DNA of 14,713 bases from Pedobacter sp. Its GTDB lineage: Bacteria > Bacteroidota > Bacteroidia > Sphingobacteriales > Sphingobacteriaceae. Under the pieces are notes generated by a model. That model saw only the letters and a list, made by a program, of their open reading frames with translations, made no database searches and had not been told where the DNA came from. The translations under genes and the position numbers were made by a program. This document shows positions 1 to 6,534 of this stretch, one piece after another. The DNA is taken from assembly GCA_028287885.1 (NCBI GenBank), contig JAQBOT010000041.1:1-14713 (forward strand). Reading direction: 5' to 3'. Numbering within the stretch: the stretch's first letter is position 1; each line of letters begins with the position of its first letter.

Positions 1-252
1 ACTACCACCCGAGCCTACGCGAATGCTTTTTGTGCCAGCGGCAATGTGACCAATGACTACGGATGTCGCGGAACTCGCTACACTAATCATGTTGTGATGC
101 TCAGCCAACCAATAACGGGTGTATCCGAGCTGTTCTGCGTGGCGGGCCAAGTCAAGGCTGCTTTTAAATGTGTCTGCGGGTGTCTTACCTTCAATAACGG
201 TTGCAAGGTCTAAAACTGAAAAAGGTATGTTGTTTAATTGCTTGTCTATCAT
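1..252 (-). CDS. LLM-class flavin-dependent oxidoreductase (luciferase-like monooxygenase), N-terminal part
   Basis: The minus strand is open from an ATG at 252-250 to the window edge, giving 84 residues of the N-terminus. The gene continues outside the window. Visible family features are an FSVLDLA stretch near residue 11, a long helix around residues 28-42, the motif YWLAEHHNM at about residues 47-55, and a glycine-rich IRVGSGG at the cut edge. These are typical of bacterial luciferase-like, F420- or FMN-dependent monooxygenases of the YhbW-like branch, which use a TIM-barrel fold and reduced flavin. An AGGA sequence lies about 8 nt upstream of the ATG and supports this start. The substrate cannot be inferred. 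The gene is divergent from mprF and has no evident functional tie to it. Confidence 0.85.
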   Translation of the reverse strand, partial: MIDKQLNNIPFSVLDLATVIEGKTPADTFKSSLDLARHAEQLGYTRYWLAEHHNMISVASSATSVVIGHIAAGTKSIRVGSGGS

Positions 253-281
253 AATTGTTCCTGAGAATTCAAAGAGCTCAA

Positions 282-289
282 CAAACTTA
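282..289 (-). promoter_or_regulatory. Candidate Bacteroidota -7 box for the flavin oxidoreductase gene
   Basis: On the minus strand this reads TAAGTTTG, an exact match to the Bacteroidota sigma-ABfr -7 consensus TAnnTTTG. It lies 30 nt upstream of the ATG at 252. No convincing TTTG -33 element sits at the usual spacing, so this is a half-site prediction only. Confidence 0.35.
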
Positions 290-301
290 AAGATTAAAAC
301 G

Positions 302-330
302 TTTGTGCGTTTGGATCACAATTAGATTTG
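302..330 (+). promoter_or_regulatory. Candidate mprF promoter (TTTG-N17-TAGATTTG)
   Basis: TTTG at 302-305 and TAGATTTG at 323-330 match the Bacteroidota -33 (TTTG) and -7 (TAnnTTTG) elements. The 17-nt spacer is slightly shorter than the usual 19 or so. Transcription from here would give a leader of roughly 155 nt before mprF. A second -7-like match, TATCTTTG (480-487), overlaps the start region of the gene and is a competing candidate. Confidence 0.35.
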
Positions 331-493
331 ACATTGAATACAGACTGAACGAGGAAAACTTTATAGCTTGTCTAAGTTATATTTCCGTAAATTATAAATC
401 ATTAGGACATGCAGAGCAATAGGAGATCATTCGTAAATCTTCCTAAGTTTTGTTCTTAACATTGGATTATGTGTTTTATTATCTTTGCAGAAT

Positions 494-3082
494 ATGCATA
501 AGGCCAGCAATTACTTTTCTAAACTGATTTACAATAAATTCTTTTGGCAGTTTTTTGTCGCAGCATTCATGCTTGCCATGGCAATATTCTTCTTTCGTGA
601 ACAGCGACTTGAGCTGTTCCGAATTAAAGCGCAGTTGGCAAGCTGTGACCCATTGTACATCATGCTTGGTCTGGCAGTTACCGGGCTTTACATATTGGCC
701 CAGGCACAGATGTACGTGCATAGCTTTAGAGCTTTGAATAAACATCTACCATTGAGCTCCGCAGTTCGGCTGTTTCTGAAAAGAAATCTTGTCAGCGTAT
801 TTCTGCCTGCCGGAGGCTTTTCCTCCCTCGCTTTCTTCACCAAAGAAGCTGAGGATCATGGAATCTCGAAATCGAATATACACCTTGCCTCTACGATCTT
901 CGGATTTTGCGGCATTTTCTCTGTTGTTGTTGTAGGCATACCGGTTATAGGTATTTCCCTACTTTTCACGCAGCTTGGTACGGCAGCAATCGTAAGTTTT
1001 TTCCTCCTGCTCCTACTAACCGCAACGCTTATCTTTCTTATATACTCTGTTTCTAACAAAGGCATAGCATACCAATGGTTGTCCAGAGTGCGGCCTTCCG
1101 TCTCCACGATCCTTGACGACATGATCGACCAGAAGATCAACCGGCGGCAGTTTTGGTTGACGTTACTTGTATCCGTAGGTATTGAACTCATTGGCATCAT
1201 ACACCTCTACATTTCTATGAAGGCCCTTGGCCTTCCCGCCAGCTGGCCCGCAGCAATCATAGGCTATATGGTGATGGTCATTCTCCTCGTCATCTCTCCT
1301 TTTCTACGAGGGATCGGAACCATAGAGATCTCTTTAACCTTTCTTTTACAGCAATTTGGCTTTCCAATACTTGCGGCTGCTACCATCACCTTGCTGTTCA
1401 GGTTCTTTGAATTCTGGCTTCCATTAGTTGCAGGAATTGTCAGTTTTATAACAAAGAAAGACAATCTGATTCTTCGCATTTTACCCGCCGTAATCATTTT
1501 ACTCCTGGGCATTGTAAACATCATTTCAGCTATAACACCTGCTATTCCTTCGCGACTCCTTTTTGTGAAAAACTTATTGCCTGAAGATTTAATTGTCGTT
1601 AGTAACTCGCTTGTTCTTGTGCTTGGCTTAATTCTGGTTATGCTGAGCATCTTTTTACTGCAGGGATCCAAGAGAGCGTGGTATGCAGCCATCAGCATCA
1701 CTGCCTTTTCATTTTTCGGCCACCTCATCAAAGCCGTTGACTACGAAGAAGCCATTCTTGCCTTTGTTGCCGGCTCCTCGTTGTGGTACACCCGTACCTT
1801 TTACAAACTCAAACCAAATCCTAAGTTTATCTCCTTCAACTACGTCGTAGTAATTTATGCTGTAGTTGCAGTATTAGCTTATGGTGTTCTCGGCTTCTAT
1901 TTTATTGATAAGAGGCATTTCGGTATTGACTTCCATTTGGACCAGGCGGTCACCGCAGTGCTTAAACTCTTCTTTCTTATAGACGACAAAGCTCTTGTTC
2001 CAAGAACCAGCTTCGGATCACGTTTTGAAGACTCCATTTACATAGCCGGAGCATCTCTAATTTTACTGCTGATATTTAGCATGCTAAAGCCTTACTTCTC
2101 GAAGCCTTTCAACACGCCTGAAGATTTTAAAACCGCTGAAGACATTCTTAAAAAACATGGCAAATCTGCATTGGACTACTTCAAAGTCTATCCAGATAAA
2201 CTCCTATTCTTTAATCAGGACCGAACTGCATTCATCAGCTTCAAATTAACAAGGCATTTTGCTATGGTGCTCGAAGATCCAGTTGCAGAAAACGACCTCA
2301 GGCGTAAAGAAATGGTCGAGCAATTTGAATTATTCTGTCGTGAAAATGGCTTCATCAGCGCGTACTACAGGGTGCCTGAATCTTCACTGGACTTCTACAG
2401 GTCAATAGGTAGAAAGTCCATTCCAATCGGAGAAGAAGCCGTTCTAGACCTTACAACTTTTACCATGGACGGCGGCAAAATGAAAACGACCCGGAGTGCT
2501 GTAAACCGGCTTACAGCTGAAGGCTATGAATTGAAAGTGTACAAGCCGCCAGTAAAAGAAGGCATTTTGCAGAAGCTGGAGAAGGTATCTGAAGACTGGC
2601 TTAAAGATCTTGATCAGAAAGAAGTTGCCTTTACACAGGGTGTTTTCGACACCTCTATCCTAAAAGAACAAACGATCCTGACAATTGAGGACAAGGAAGA
2701 AAAAGTTTACGCTTTCCTGAACCTGGTGCCAGATTATGCGCTGGGCGAGGCGACTTACGATCTGATCCGAAAGATTGGTGATGCGCCTAATGGAGTCCTG
2801 GATATGCTTCTTGCCAAAACTTTTCTTTATTTAAAAGCAGAAGGCTTTTCCTCGGTTAATATGGGCCTAGCCCCATTATCTGGGATGGAAGATGTAAACA
2901 TAACCCAGAAGACGATCAAATATGCCTACGAAAACTTTAAAATGTTTGGCCAGTTTAAAGGGCTAAGGAAGTATAAAGACAAGTTCTTTCCGCATTGGGA
3001 AAAGAAGTATCTAATTTACAGCCACAACTATCACCTGCTACAAGCACCACGTGCATTAAAAAGAGTCTCCGAAGGCAACTAA
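494..3082 (+). CDS. mprF: MprF-type aminoacyl-phosphatidylglycerol synthase/flippase
   Basis: This is a bifunctional inner-membrane protein of about 862 residues, close to the roughly 840 of Staphylococcus aureus MprF. The N-terminal two thirds (to about residue 540) is a polytopic flippase-like domain with many hydrophobic helices. The C-terminal third (about 555-845) is a cytosolic DUF2156/GNAT-fold domain that transfers an amino acid from aminoacyl-tRNA to a lipid head group. Hallmarks in that domain are EDPV near 597, YDLIRKIGDAPNG near 758-770, MGLAPLSG near 793-800, and FKGLRKYKDKFFPHW near 824-838 (numbered from the TTG at 485). The ATG at 494 is preferred to the in-frame TTG at 485 because neither has a Shine-Dalgarno sequence and the TTG sits inside a possible -7 box. 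The stop overlaps that of the convergent VirJ-like gene. In characterised bacteria MprF adds Lys or Ala to phosphatidylglycerol and raises resistance to cationic peptides. The amino acid and lipid used here cannot be read from the sequence. Confidence 0.93.
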   Translation: MHKASNYFSKLIYNKFFWQFFVAAFMLAMAIFFFREQRLELFRIKAQLASCDPLYIMLGLAVTGLYILAQAQMYVHSFRALNKHLPLSSAVRLFLKRNLVSVFLPAGGFSSLAFFTKEAEDHGISKSNIHLASTIFGFCGIFSVVVVGIPVIGISLLFTQLGTAAIVSFFLLLLLTATLIFLIYSVSNKGIAYQWLSRVRPSVSTILDDMIDQKINRRQFWLTLLVSVGIELIGIIHLYISMKALGLPASWPAAIIGYMVMVILLVISPFLRGIGTIEISLTFLLQQFGFPILAAATITLLFRFFEFWLPLVAGIVSFITKKDNLILRILPAVIILLLGIVNIISAITPAIPSRLLFVKNLLPEDLIVVSNSLVLVLGLILVMLSIFLLQGSKRAWYAAISITAFSFFGHLIKAVDYEEAILAFVAGSSLWYTRTFYKLKPNPKFISFNYVVVIYAVVAVLAYGVLGFYFIDKRHFGIDFHLDQAVTAVLKLFFLIDDKALVPRTSFGSRFEDSIYIAGASLILLLIFSMLKPYFSKPFNTPEDFKTAEDILKKHGKSALDYFKVYPDKLLFFNQDRTAFISFKLTRHFAMVLEDPVAENDLRRKEMVEQFELFCRENGFISAYYRVPESSLDFYRSIGRKSIPIGEEAVLDLTTFTMDGGKMKTTRSAVNRLTAEGYELKVYKPPVKEGILQKLEKVSEDWLKDLDQKEVAFTQGVFDTSILKEQTILTIEDKEEKVYAFLNLVPDYALGEATYDLIRKIGDAPNGVLDMLLAKTFLYLKAEGFSSVNMGLAPLSGMEDVNITQKTIKYAYENFKMFGQFKGLRKYKDKFFPHWEKKYLIYSHNYHLLQAPRALKRVSEGN

Positions 3083-3759
3083 AGACTTTCTACAATGATT
3101 TTTGAAATAAGGGCTACATTGTCATCATACCGGTGCGAGCCTGGCACAGTTGTCTTGCGAATTTTTCCGCCCACCTTGAGTTGCGAATAAAAGTTGCTGT
3201 CTTCATCTTTGCCAAAAACACACAAAACTGGAGCCGGACTTTTCATAAGTTGTGGATAAACCTTGTACTTGTCGCCGTTAGAGCCTGAGAAACCAAGCAT
3301 GTTGCTTAACTTGGTAACAAAGCCGGTTGACAATCCTGGCGACAAGAGCACAACAGATTTCAGCTGGCTCGAGAGACTACCTGCAAACTGTGGCGGCAGA
3401 AAAGAACCAACGTCAGCACCGAAGGAGTATCCAACCAATAAAAAGGATGTCTTATTCCAGGCTTTAAGATACTGAGTTATGAATGCCGATGCCGTTTTAC
3501 CGAATTCAACAGGCGTCTTTTCATCCCAAAAATACTTTCGCGTGTCCAATGAAATAACAGCGTAACCCTGTGCAGTCAAATTTGCAATGAGCAGTTTTGA
3601 AAAACTGTTCATTCCACCGTCGCCCGTCAGATATACAACCATTGGCTTACTGCCTGCTTTTGGAAAGGCATACAAGGGTAACGCCGTGGGCTGAGCCCTT
3701 GCGACGCTATAACAGAATAGGAAAAAAAAGATAAATGTAATTGATTTAAGGATCTTCAT
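3079..3759 (-). CDS. Exported VirJ/AcvB-type serine hydrolase (soluble periplasmic paralogue)
   Basis: This is a 226-residue alpha/beta hydrolase of the bacterial virulence factor VirJ family. Residues 1-22 form a signal peptide (KxxK start, FIFFFLFCY core, ARA-Q cleavage site), so the mature protein should be periplasmic. Core motifs are TGDGG at 45-49 (oxyanion loop), RKYFW at 74-78, the nucleophile elbow GYSFGAD at 110-116 with Ser112, a candidate acidic residue in GKDED at 183-187, and the catalytic His in GSH at 207-209. The single VirJ domain contrasts with two-domain AcvB. Its ATG lies 1 nt after the stop of the upstream paralogue, so the two are probably translationally coupled. It is convergent with mprF. 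Related AcvB (Agrobacterium) and PA0919 (Pseudomonas) hydrolyse aminoacyl-phosphatidylglycerol, so a similar role is inferred here. Confidence 0.85.
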   Translation of the reverse strand: MKILKSITFIFFFLFCYSVARAQPTALPLYAFPKAGSKPMVVYLTGDGGMNSFSKLLIANLTAQGYAVISLDTRKYFWDEKTPVEFGKTASAFITQYLKAWNKTSFLLVGYSFGADVGSFLPPQFAGSLSSQLKSVVLLSPGLSTGFVTKLSNMLGFSGSNGDKYKVYPQLMKSPAPVLCVFGKDEDSNFYSQLKVGGKIRKTTVPGSHRYDDNVALISKIIVESL

Positions 3760-3760
3760 G

Positions 3761-4510
3761 TTAGAATCTGATTAAGCGTAACGAGCGCATCGCATTAACA
3801 ATTTTTTCATTGCTGGAACTTTCATAATGATGATCACCGGCTACCTGTCTAAGGATAAAATTTCTTTTTTTAACTCCCTCCAGTGCTTTTGGACTTTCCT
3901 TTTCACCATAAAAGCAGAAAACAGGAATTCTTATGGATAACAGCTCCTCAGCAACTCTATACTGCTTATTGTCTGAAGATATATTCAATAAATCAGAAGT
4001 ATGAACCATGAAGTCAGAAGTGGCAAAAGGGCTAAGCAATTCAATTGCAACCACTCTGCGCTTAATAGCCTTAGGTAAGCGGTTGTAAACAAAGGGAGCT
4101 ACATCTGCGCCAAAAGAATAGCCAACGAGATAAATGCGGTTTGTCTTATAGAGATTTGTGTAATGATTGATCAACAACGAAATATCAGCGGCGGTTTTTT
4201 CAGGAGACTTTTGCGTCCAAAAATAGCTTCTGGAATTGAAGCCAATCACATGGAAACCCCGATTCGAAAAAGCACCCGCCAATTGATCATTGGCATCGAG
4301 CCAGCCACCATCTCCCGAAAGCATGATCACCAACCGCTTTGAGGCAGGATTGCTTGAAGGATAAACAACTATAGGTAGATCGAAGTCATTTTTTTGTATA
4401 CCATGAGAACCGCTTACCCGATTTCTTTTTAAAATACTGCAACTGCTAATCGTTATAATGTAAACAATGCCAAAAGCACCGCACAAAAGCTTCTTATTTA
4501 GTCCAAACAT
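3761..4510 (-). CDS. VirJ/AcvB-type serine hydrolase, predicted lipoprotein
   Basis: This is a 249-residue paralogue of the downstream gene. The N-terminus is a lipoprotein signal: KK, a hydrophobic core, then lipobox ISSC with Cys24 as the acylation site. No obvious acidic surface-export signal follows the Cys, so periplasm-facing attachment is the simplest reading. Conserved hydrolase motifs are SGDGGW at 65-70, RSYFW at 94-98, GYSFGAD at 130-136 with Ser132 as nucleophile, and GDHHY at 225-229 supplying the catalytic His. It is the first gene of a two-gene unit, and the soluble paralogue starts 1 nt after its stop. A candidate promoter lies just upstream. The family assignment is firm. Aminoacyl-phospholipid hydrolysis is an inference from known AcvB-like enzymes and the adjacent mprF. 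Confidence 0.85.
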   Translation of the reverse strand: MFGLNKKLLCGAFGIVYIITISSCSILKRNRVSGSHGIQKNDFDLPIVVYPSSNPASKRLVIMLSGDGGWLDANDQLAGAFSNRGFHVIGFNSRSYFWTQKSPEKTAADISLLINHYTNLYKTNRIYLVGYSFGADVAPFVYNRLPKAIKRRVVAIELLSPFATSDFMVHTSDLLNISSDNKQYRVAEELLSIRIPVFCFYGEKESPKALEGVKKRNFILRQVAGDHHYESSSNEKIVNAMRSLRLIRF

Positions 4511-4528
4511 AACTTCGGCAACTTAATG

Positions 4529-4561
4529 CAAAAATACACCAATAATAATTTCGATAGCAAC
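4529..4561 (-). promoter_or_regulatory. Candidate promoter of the VirJ-like gene pair
   Basis: On the minus strand GTTG (4561-4558) is followed after 21 nt by TATTTTTG (4536-4529). The latter is an exact match to the Bacteroidota -7 consensus TAnnTTTG, and the -33 element matches TTTG at three of four positions. The predicted transcription start would be about 10-15 nt upstream of the ATG at 4510. This suggests the VirJ pair is transcribed separately from the DUF763 gene, whose stop is only 68 bp away. Confidence 0.5.
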
Positions 4562-4578
4562 ATTAGTCATCAATAAGA

Positions 4579-5781
4579 TTAGAACAGCTTTAACTGTTGT
4601 TCTTGCGGCGGTTTCGACTTTCCAAACACCGTTCTTCCGCCATACTTCCAGGAGTCAGTCCGCTCCTTTTCAACCAAGGCCTCGAAATTCTGATTCGGAG
4701 TAAAGCCGCTTTCTGCCATTCGAGATAGCTCCCCAAGTTTTTGGATCGCTTGAAGTTTATCCGATGCGCCGATCTTCGCCTTTTGTACTGCTTTAGTCAA
4801 CACATCGATAGTCTCATCATACACCTTTACCGGAACAGGAAATGGATGCCCATCTTTACCTCCATGTGCAAATGAAAACCGGGCAGGATCATCGAATCTG
4901 GAAGGGCTGCCGTAGATAACTTCACTTACAAGCGCCATAGATTGCAGCGTTCTCGGTCCCATCCCCTCCAACAACAACAACTCTGCAAAGTCTGCAGGTT
5001 GCTTCTCATGGCTAAGCCAAAGCATTGCACCCAAACGCTTCAAATCAATATCCTTCGCCTTCACTTCATGGTGATCAGGCATTTTTAAGTGCCGGATTTC
5101 AGCCAACATTCTTTGCGGATCTTCTGAGGTCATACTCAATATCGAGTTCCTTGCAGGCAAGGCTGCGGAGGCGACTAAGTTCAGTATCCTGCCTTGATTT
5201 ACGCCGCAGATTGCGGTATGCGGCTCATCCACAAAGGAGTTCATTCCGGCACTGTGCCAGTGATAACGCCTTGCTGTAGAGCCACTCGTTTGCATCCCTT
5301 GCTGCACAACAGTCCACAAGCCTTTATCATCCACAATAAAACTATGCATGTACAATTGAAATCCGTCCTGAACAGCCGTATTGTCCACCTTCGCGCTCAG
5401 TTTACTGCAGCGTACAAGTTCCTGCCCATCTATACCTGTTCTGGCGCTATAGGTTAAAAGTTCCTGAGGAGTATTCCTGGAGTGCTTACCTTTTCCACCG
5501 CAAATGTAGATACCCAGTTCTTTCGCATGTGGATTTATGGCTTTCTTTAAGGCGCCCATCACCGACGTAGTTATCCCAGAAGAATGCCAATCCATTCCCA
5601 TTACTGCGCCCAGACTCTGAAACCAAAAGGGATCACTTAATCTCCTCAGCACTTCAGAAGTTCCATATTCTGTAATGATGGCTTCTGTGATCGCAAAGCC
5701 AAGCTTTGACATACGGTCGGCAAGCCAGGAAGGTACTTTCCCGTAGTGTAAAGGCAAATCTGCTGATCCCGATCGTTTCAC
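4579..5781 (-). CDS. DUF763 family protein with HhH-like element and C-terminal QLKLF
   Basis: This 400-residue protein belongs to DUF763, a family of unknown function shared by archaea and some bacteria. Recognisable family blocks are RSGSADLPLH at 3-12, RLSDPFWFQSLG at 47-58, DWHSSGITTSVMGALK at 64-79, GGKGKHSRNTP at 95-105, QDGFQLYMH at 138-146, ARRYHWHS at 170-177, and SFAHGGKDGHPFPVPV at 303-318. Residues 266-286 (AELLLLEGMGPRTLQSMALVS region) resemble a helix-hairpin-helix, a common non-specific DNA-binding element. The last five residues are QLKLF, matching the bacterial beta-clamp-binding consensus QLxLF. The start is a GTG preceded by AAGG about 11 nt upstream; this places the family-typical MKRSGSADLPL at the N-terminus. 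It lies 15 bp downstream of the HAD phosphatase gene, so the two are probably one operon. A DNA-repair or nuclease-like role is inference only. Confidence 0.85.
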   Translation of the reverse strand: MKRSGSADLPLHYGKVPSWLADRMSKLGFAITEAIITEYGTSEVLRRLSDPFWFQSLGAVMGMDWHSSGITTSVMGALKKAINPHAKELGIYICGGKGKHSRNTPQELLTYSARTGIDGQELVRCSKLSAKVDNTAVQDGFQLYMHSFIVDDKGLWTVVQQGMQTSGSTARRYHWHSAGMNSFVDEPHTAICGVNQGRILNLVASAALPARNSILSMTSEDPQRMLAEIRHLKMPDHHEVKAKDIDLKRLGAMLWLSHEKQPADFAELLLLEGMGPRTLQSMALVSEVIYGSPSRFDDPARFSFAHGGKDGHPFPVPVKVYDETIDVLTKAVQKAKIGASDKLQAIQKLGELSRMAESGFTPNQNFEALVEKERTDSWKYGGRTVFGKSKPPQEQQLKLF

Positions 5782-5796
5782 TGGTATATGACCTTT

Positions 5797-6411
5797 TTAG
5801 CCGAATTTTAGTTGGTCAACCCTAACCCAGTGCATGCCCGCAGCTTCAGCCGCCTTAACTCCTGGAACGCCATCCTCAAAAACCAGGCATTTTGCCGGGT
5901 CTACGTTTAGAAGTTCAGCGGCACGTAAGAAAGGATCTGCATATGGCTTACCTTTGGCAGTATCTCCAGAACAAACCAAAACTTCAACTAAGTTCCGGAT
6001 ACCAAGTAATTCCAAAGTACGCTCTATTGCTGGTCTATCGCCTCCAGATACAACGGCGATTCGCACCCGACCTGCGTTTTCTTTTAAATGCTCAACCACA
6101 TAGTCAATGGGCTCAATTTCTTCCATATACCGTTCTTCAAAGATAGCCGCCTTTCTAACCTTGAATTCTGAAGGTATAAGATTCGCCTGGTACCTGCTAT
6201 TGATTTCTTCTACTACATTGGCAATTGGCCATCCGGCAAGCTCATCGATAATCGCCGGATCGAATACTACGTTATGTTCTTTTGCGGCTTCAACATAAGA
6301 CTTTGCATGAGCATGCATATTATCGGCCAAGGTTCCATCGCAGTCATACAAGAATGCTTGATAATCGCCCTGAGTTAATTCTGTTAATCGTTCAAATTTG
6401 GATTGCTCCAT
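5797..6411 (-). CDS. HAD subfamily IA hydrolase (phosphoglycolate/beta-phosphoglucomutase-like phosphatase)
   Basis: This 204-residue HAD-superfamily enzyme has all four motifs: DCDGT at 23-27 (nucleophile Asp23, acid/base Asp25), Ser122 in VVSGG, Lys155 in KGKPYADP, and ED at 179-180 in VFEDGVPGVKAAEAAGM. A short helical cap lies between motifs I and II (about 30-100), as in subfamily IA. KGKPxxDPF and VFEDxxxGxxAAxAAGM are typical of the beta-phosphoglucomutase/YqaB sugar-phosphatase branch. Either sugar-phosphate phosphatase or mutase activity is possible, and sequence alone does not fix the substrate. The ATG start has no clear Shine-Dalgarno sequence. The gene is first in a two-gene unit with DUF763 and is divergent from the small membrane-protein gene. 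Confidence 0.85.
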   Translation of the reverse strand: MEQSKFERLTELTQGDYQAFLYDCDGTLADNMHAHAKSYVEAAKEHNVVFDPAIIDELAGWPIANVVEEINSRYQANLIPSEFKVRKAAIFEERYMEEIEPIDYVVEHLKENAGRVRIAVVSGGDRPAIERTLELLGIRNLVEVLVCSGDTAKGKPYADPFLRAAELLNVDPAKCLVFEDGVPGVKAAEAAGMHWVRVDQLKFG

Positions 6412-6439
6412 AGTTATCTGCTATAATTATTAAAAAGTA

Positions 6440-6447
6440 CAAAACTA
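6440..6447 (-). promoter_or_regulatory. Candidate -7 box for the HAD-DUF763 unit
   Basis: The minus strand reads TAGTTTTG, an exact TAnnTTTG match 28 nt upstream of the HAD ATG at 6411. No TTTG-like -33 element is seen at the expected distance, so support is partial. Confidence 0.35.
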
Positions 6448-6534
6448 TTCATTTGAAATTTCACAGGCGCATTTCGTCTTGTTTTAAATGTCAGCCTTAA
6501 GCAAACAATTGATTTTCATATTTGTAATATAGCT

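Noticed and set aside
1264..1731. 155-codon open frame on the minus strand inside mprF
   Set aside because: The encoded sequence is low-quality (runs of Lys/Arg/Met/Ile) and fully opposite a transmembrane-rich, well-supported mprF coding region.
3062..3090. Weak hairpin (AGTCT with AGACT) across the mprF/VirJ convergent stops
   Set aside because: The stem is only 5-7 pairs with a wobble and a large loop, and lacks a U-tract, so it is not convincing as a terminator.
6517..6524. CATATTTG as a -7 box for the small membrane-protein gene
   Set aside because: It is a single-mismatch match very close to the ATG and has no -33 partner, so the support is too thin to call.
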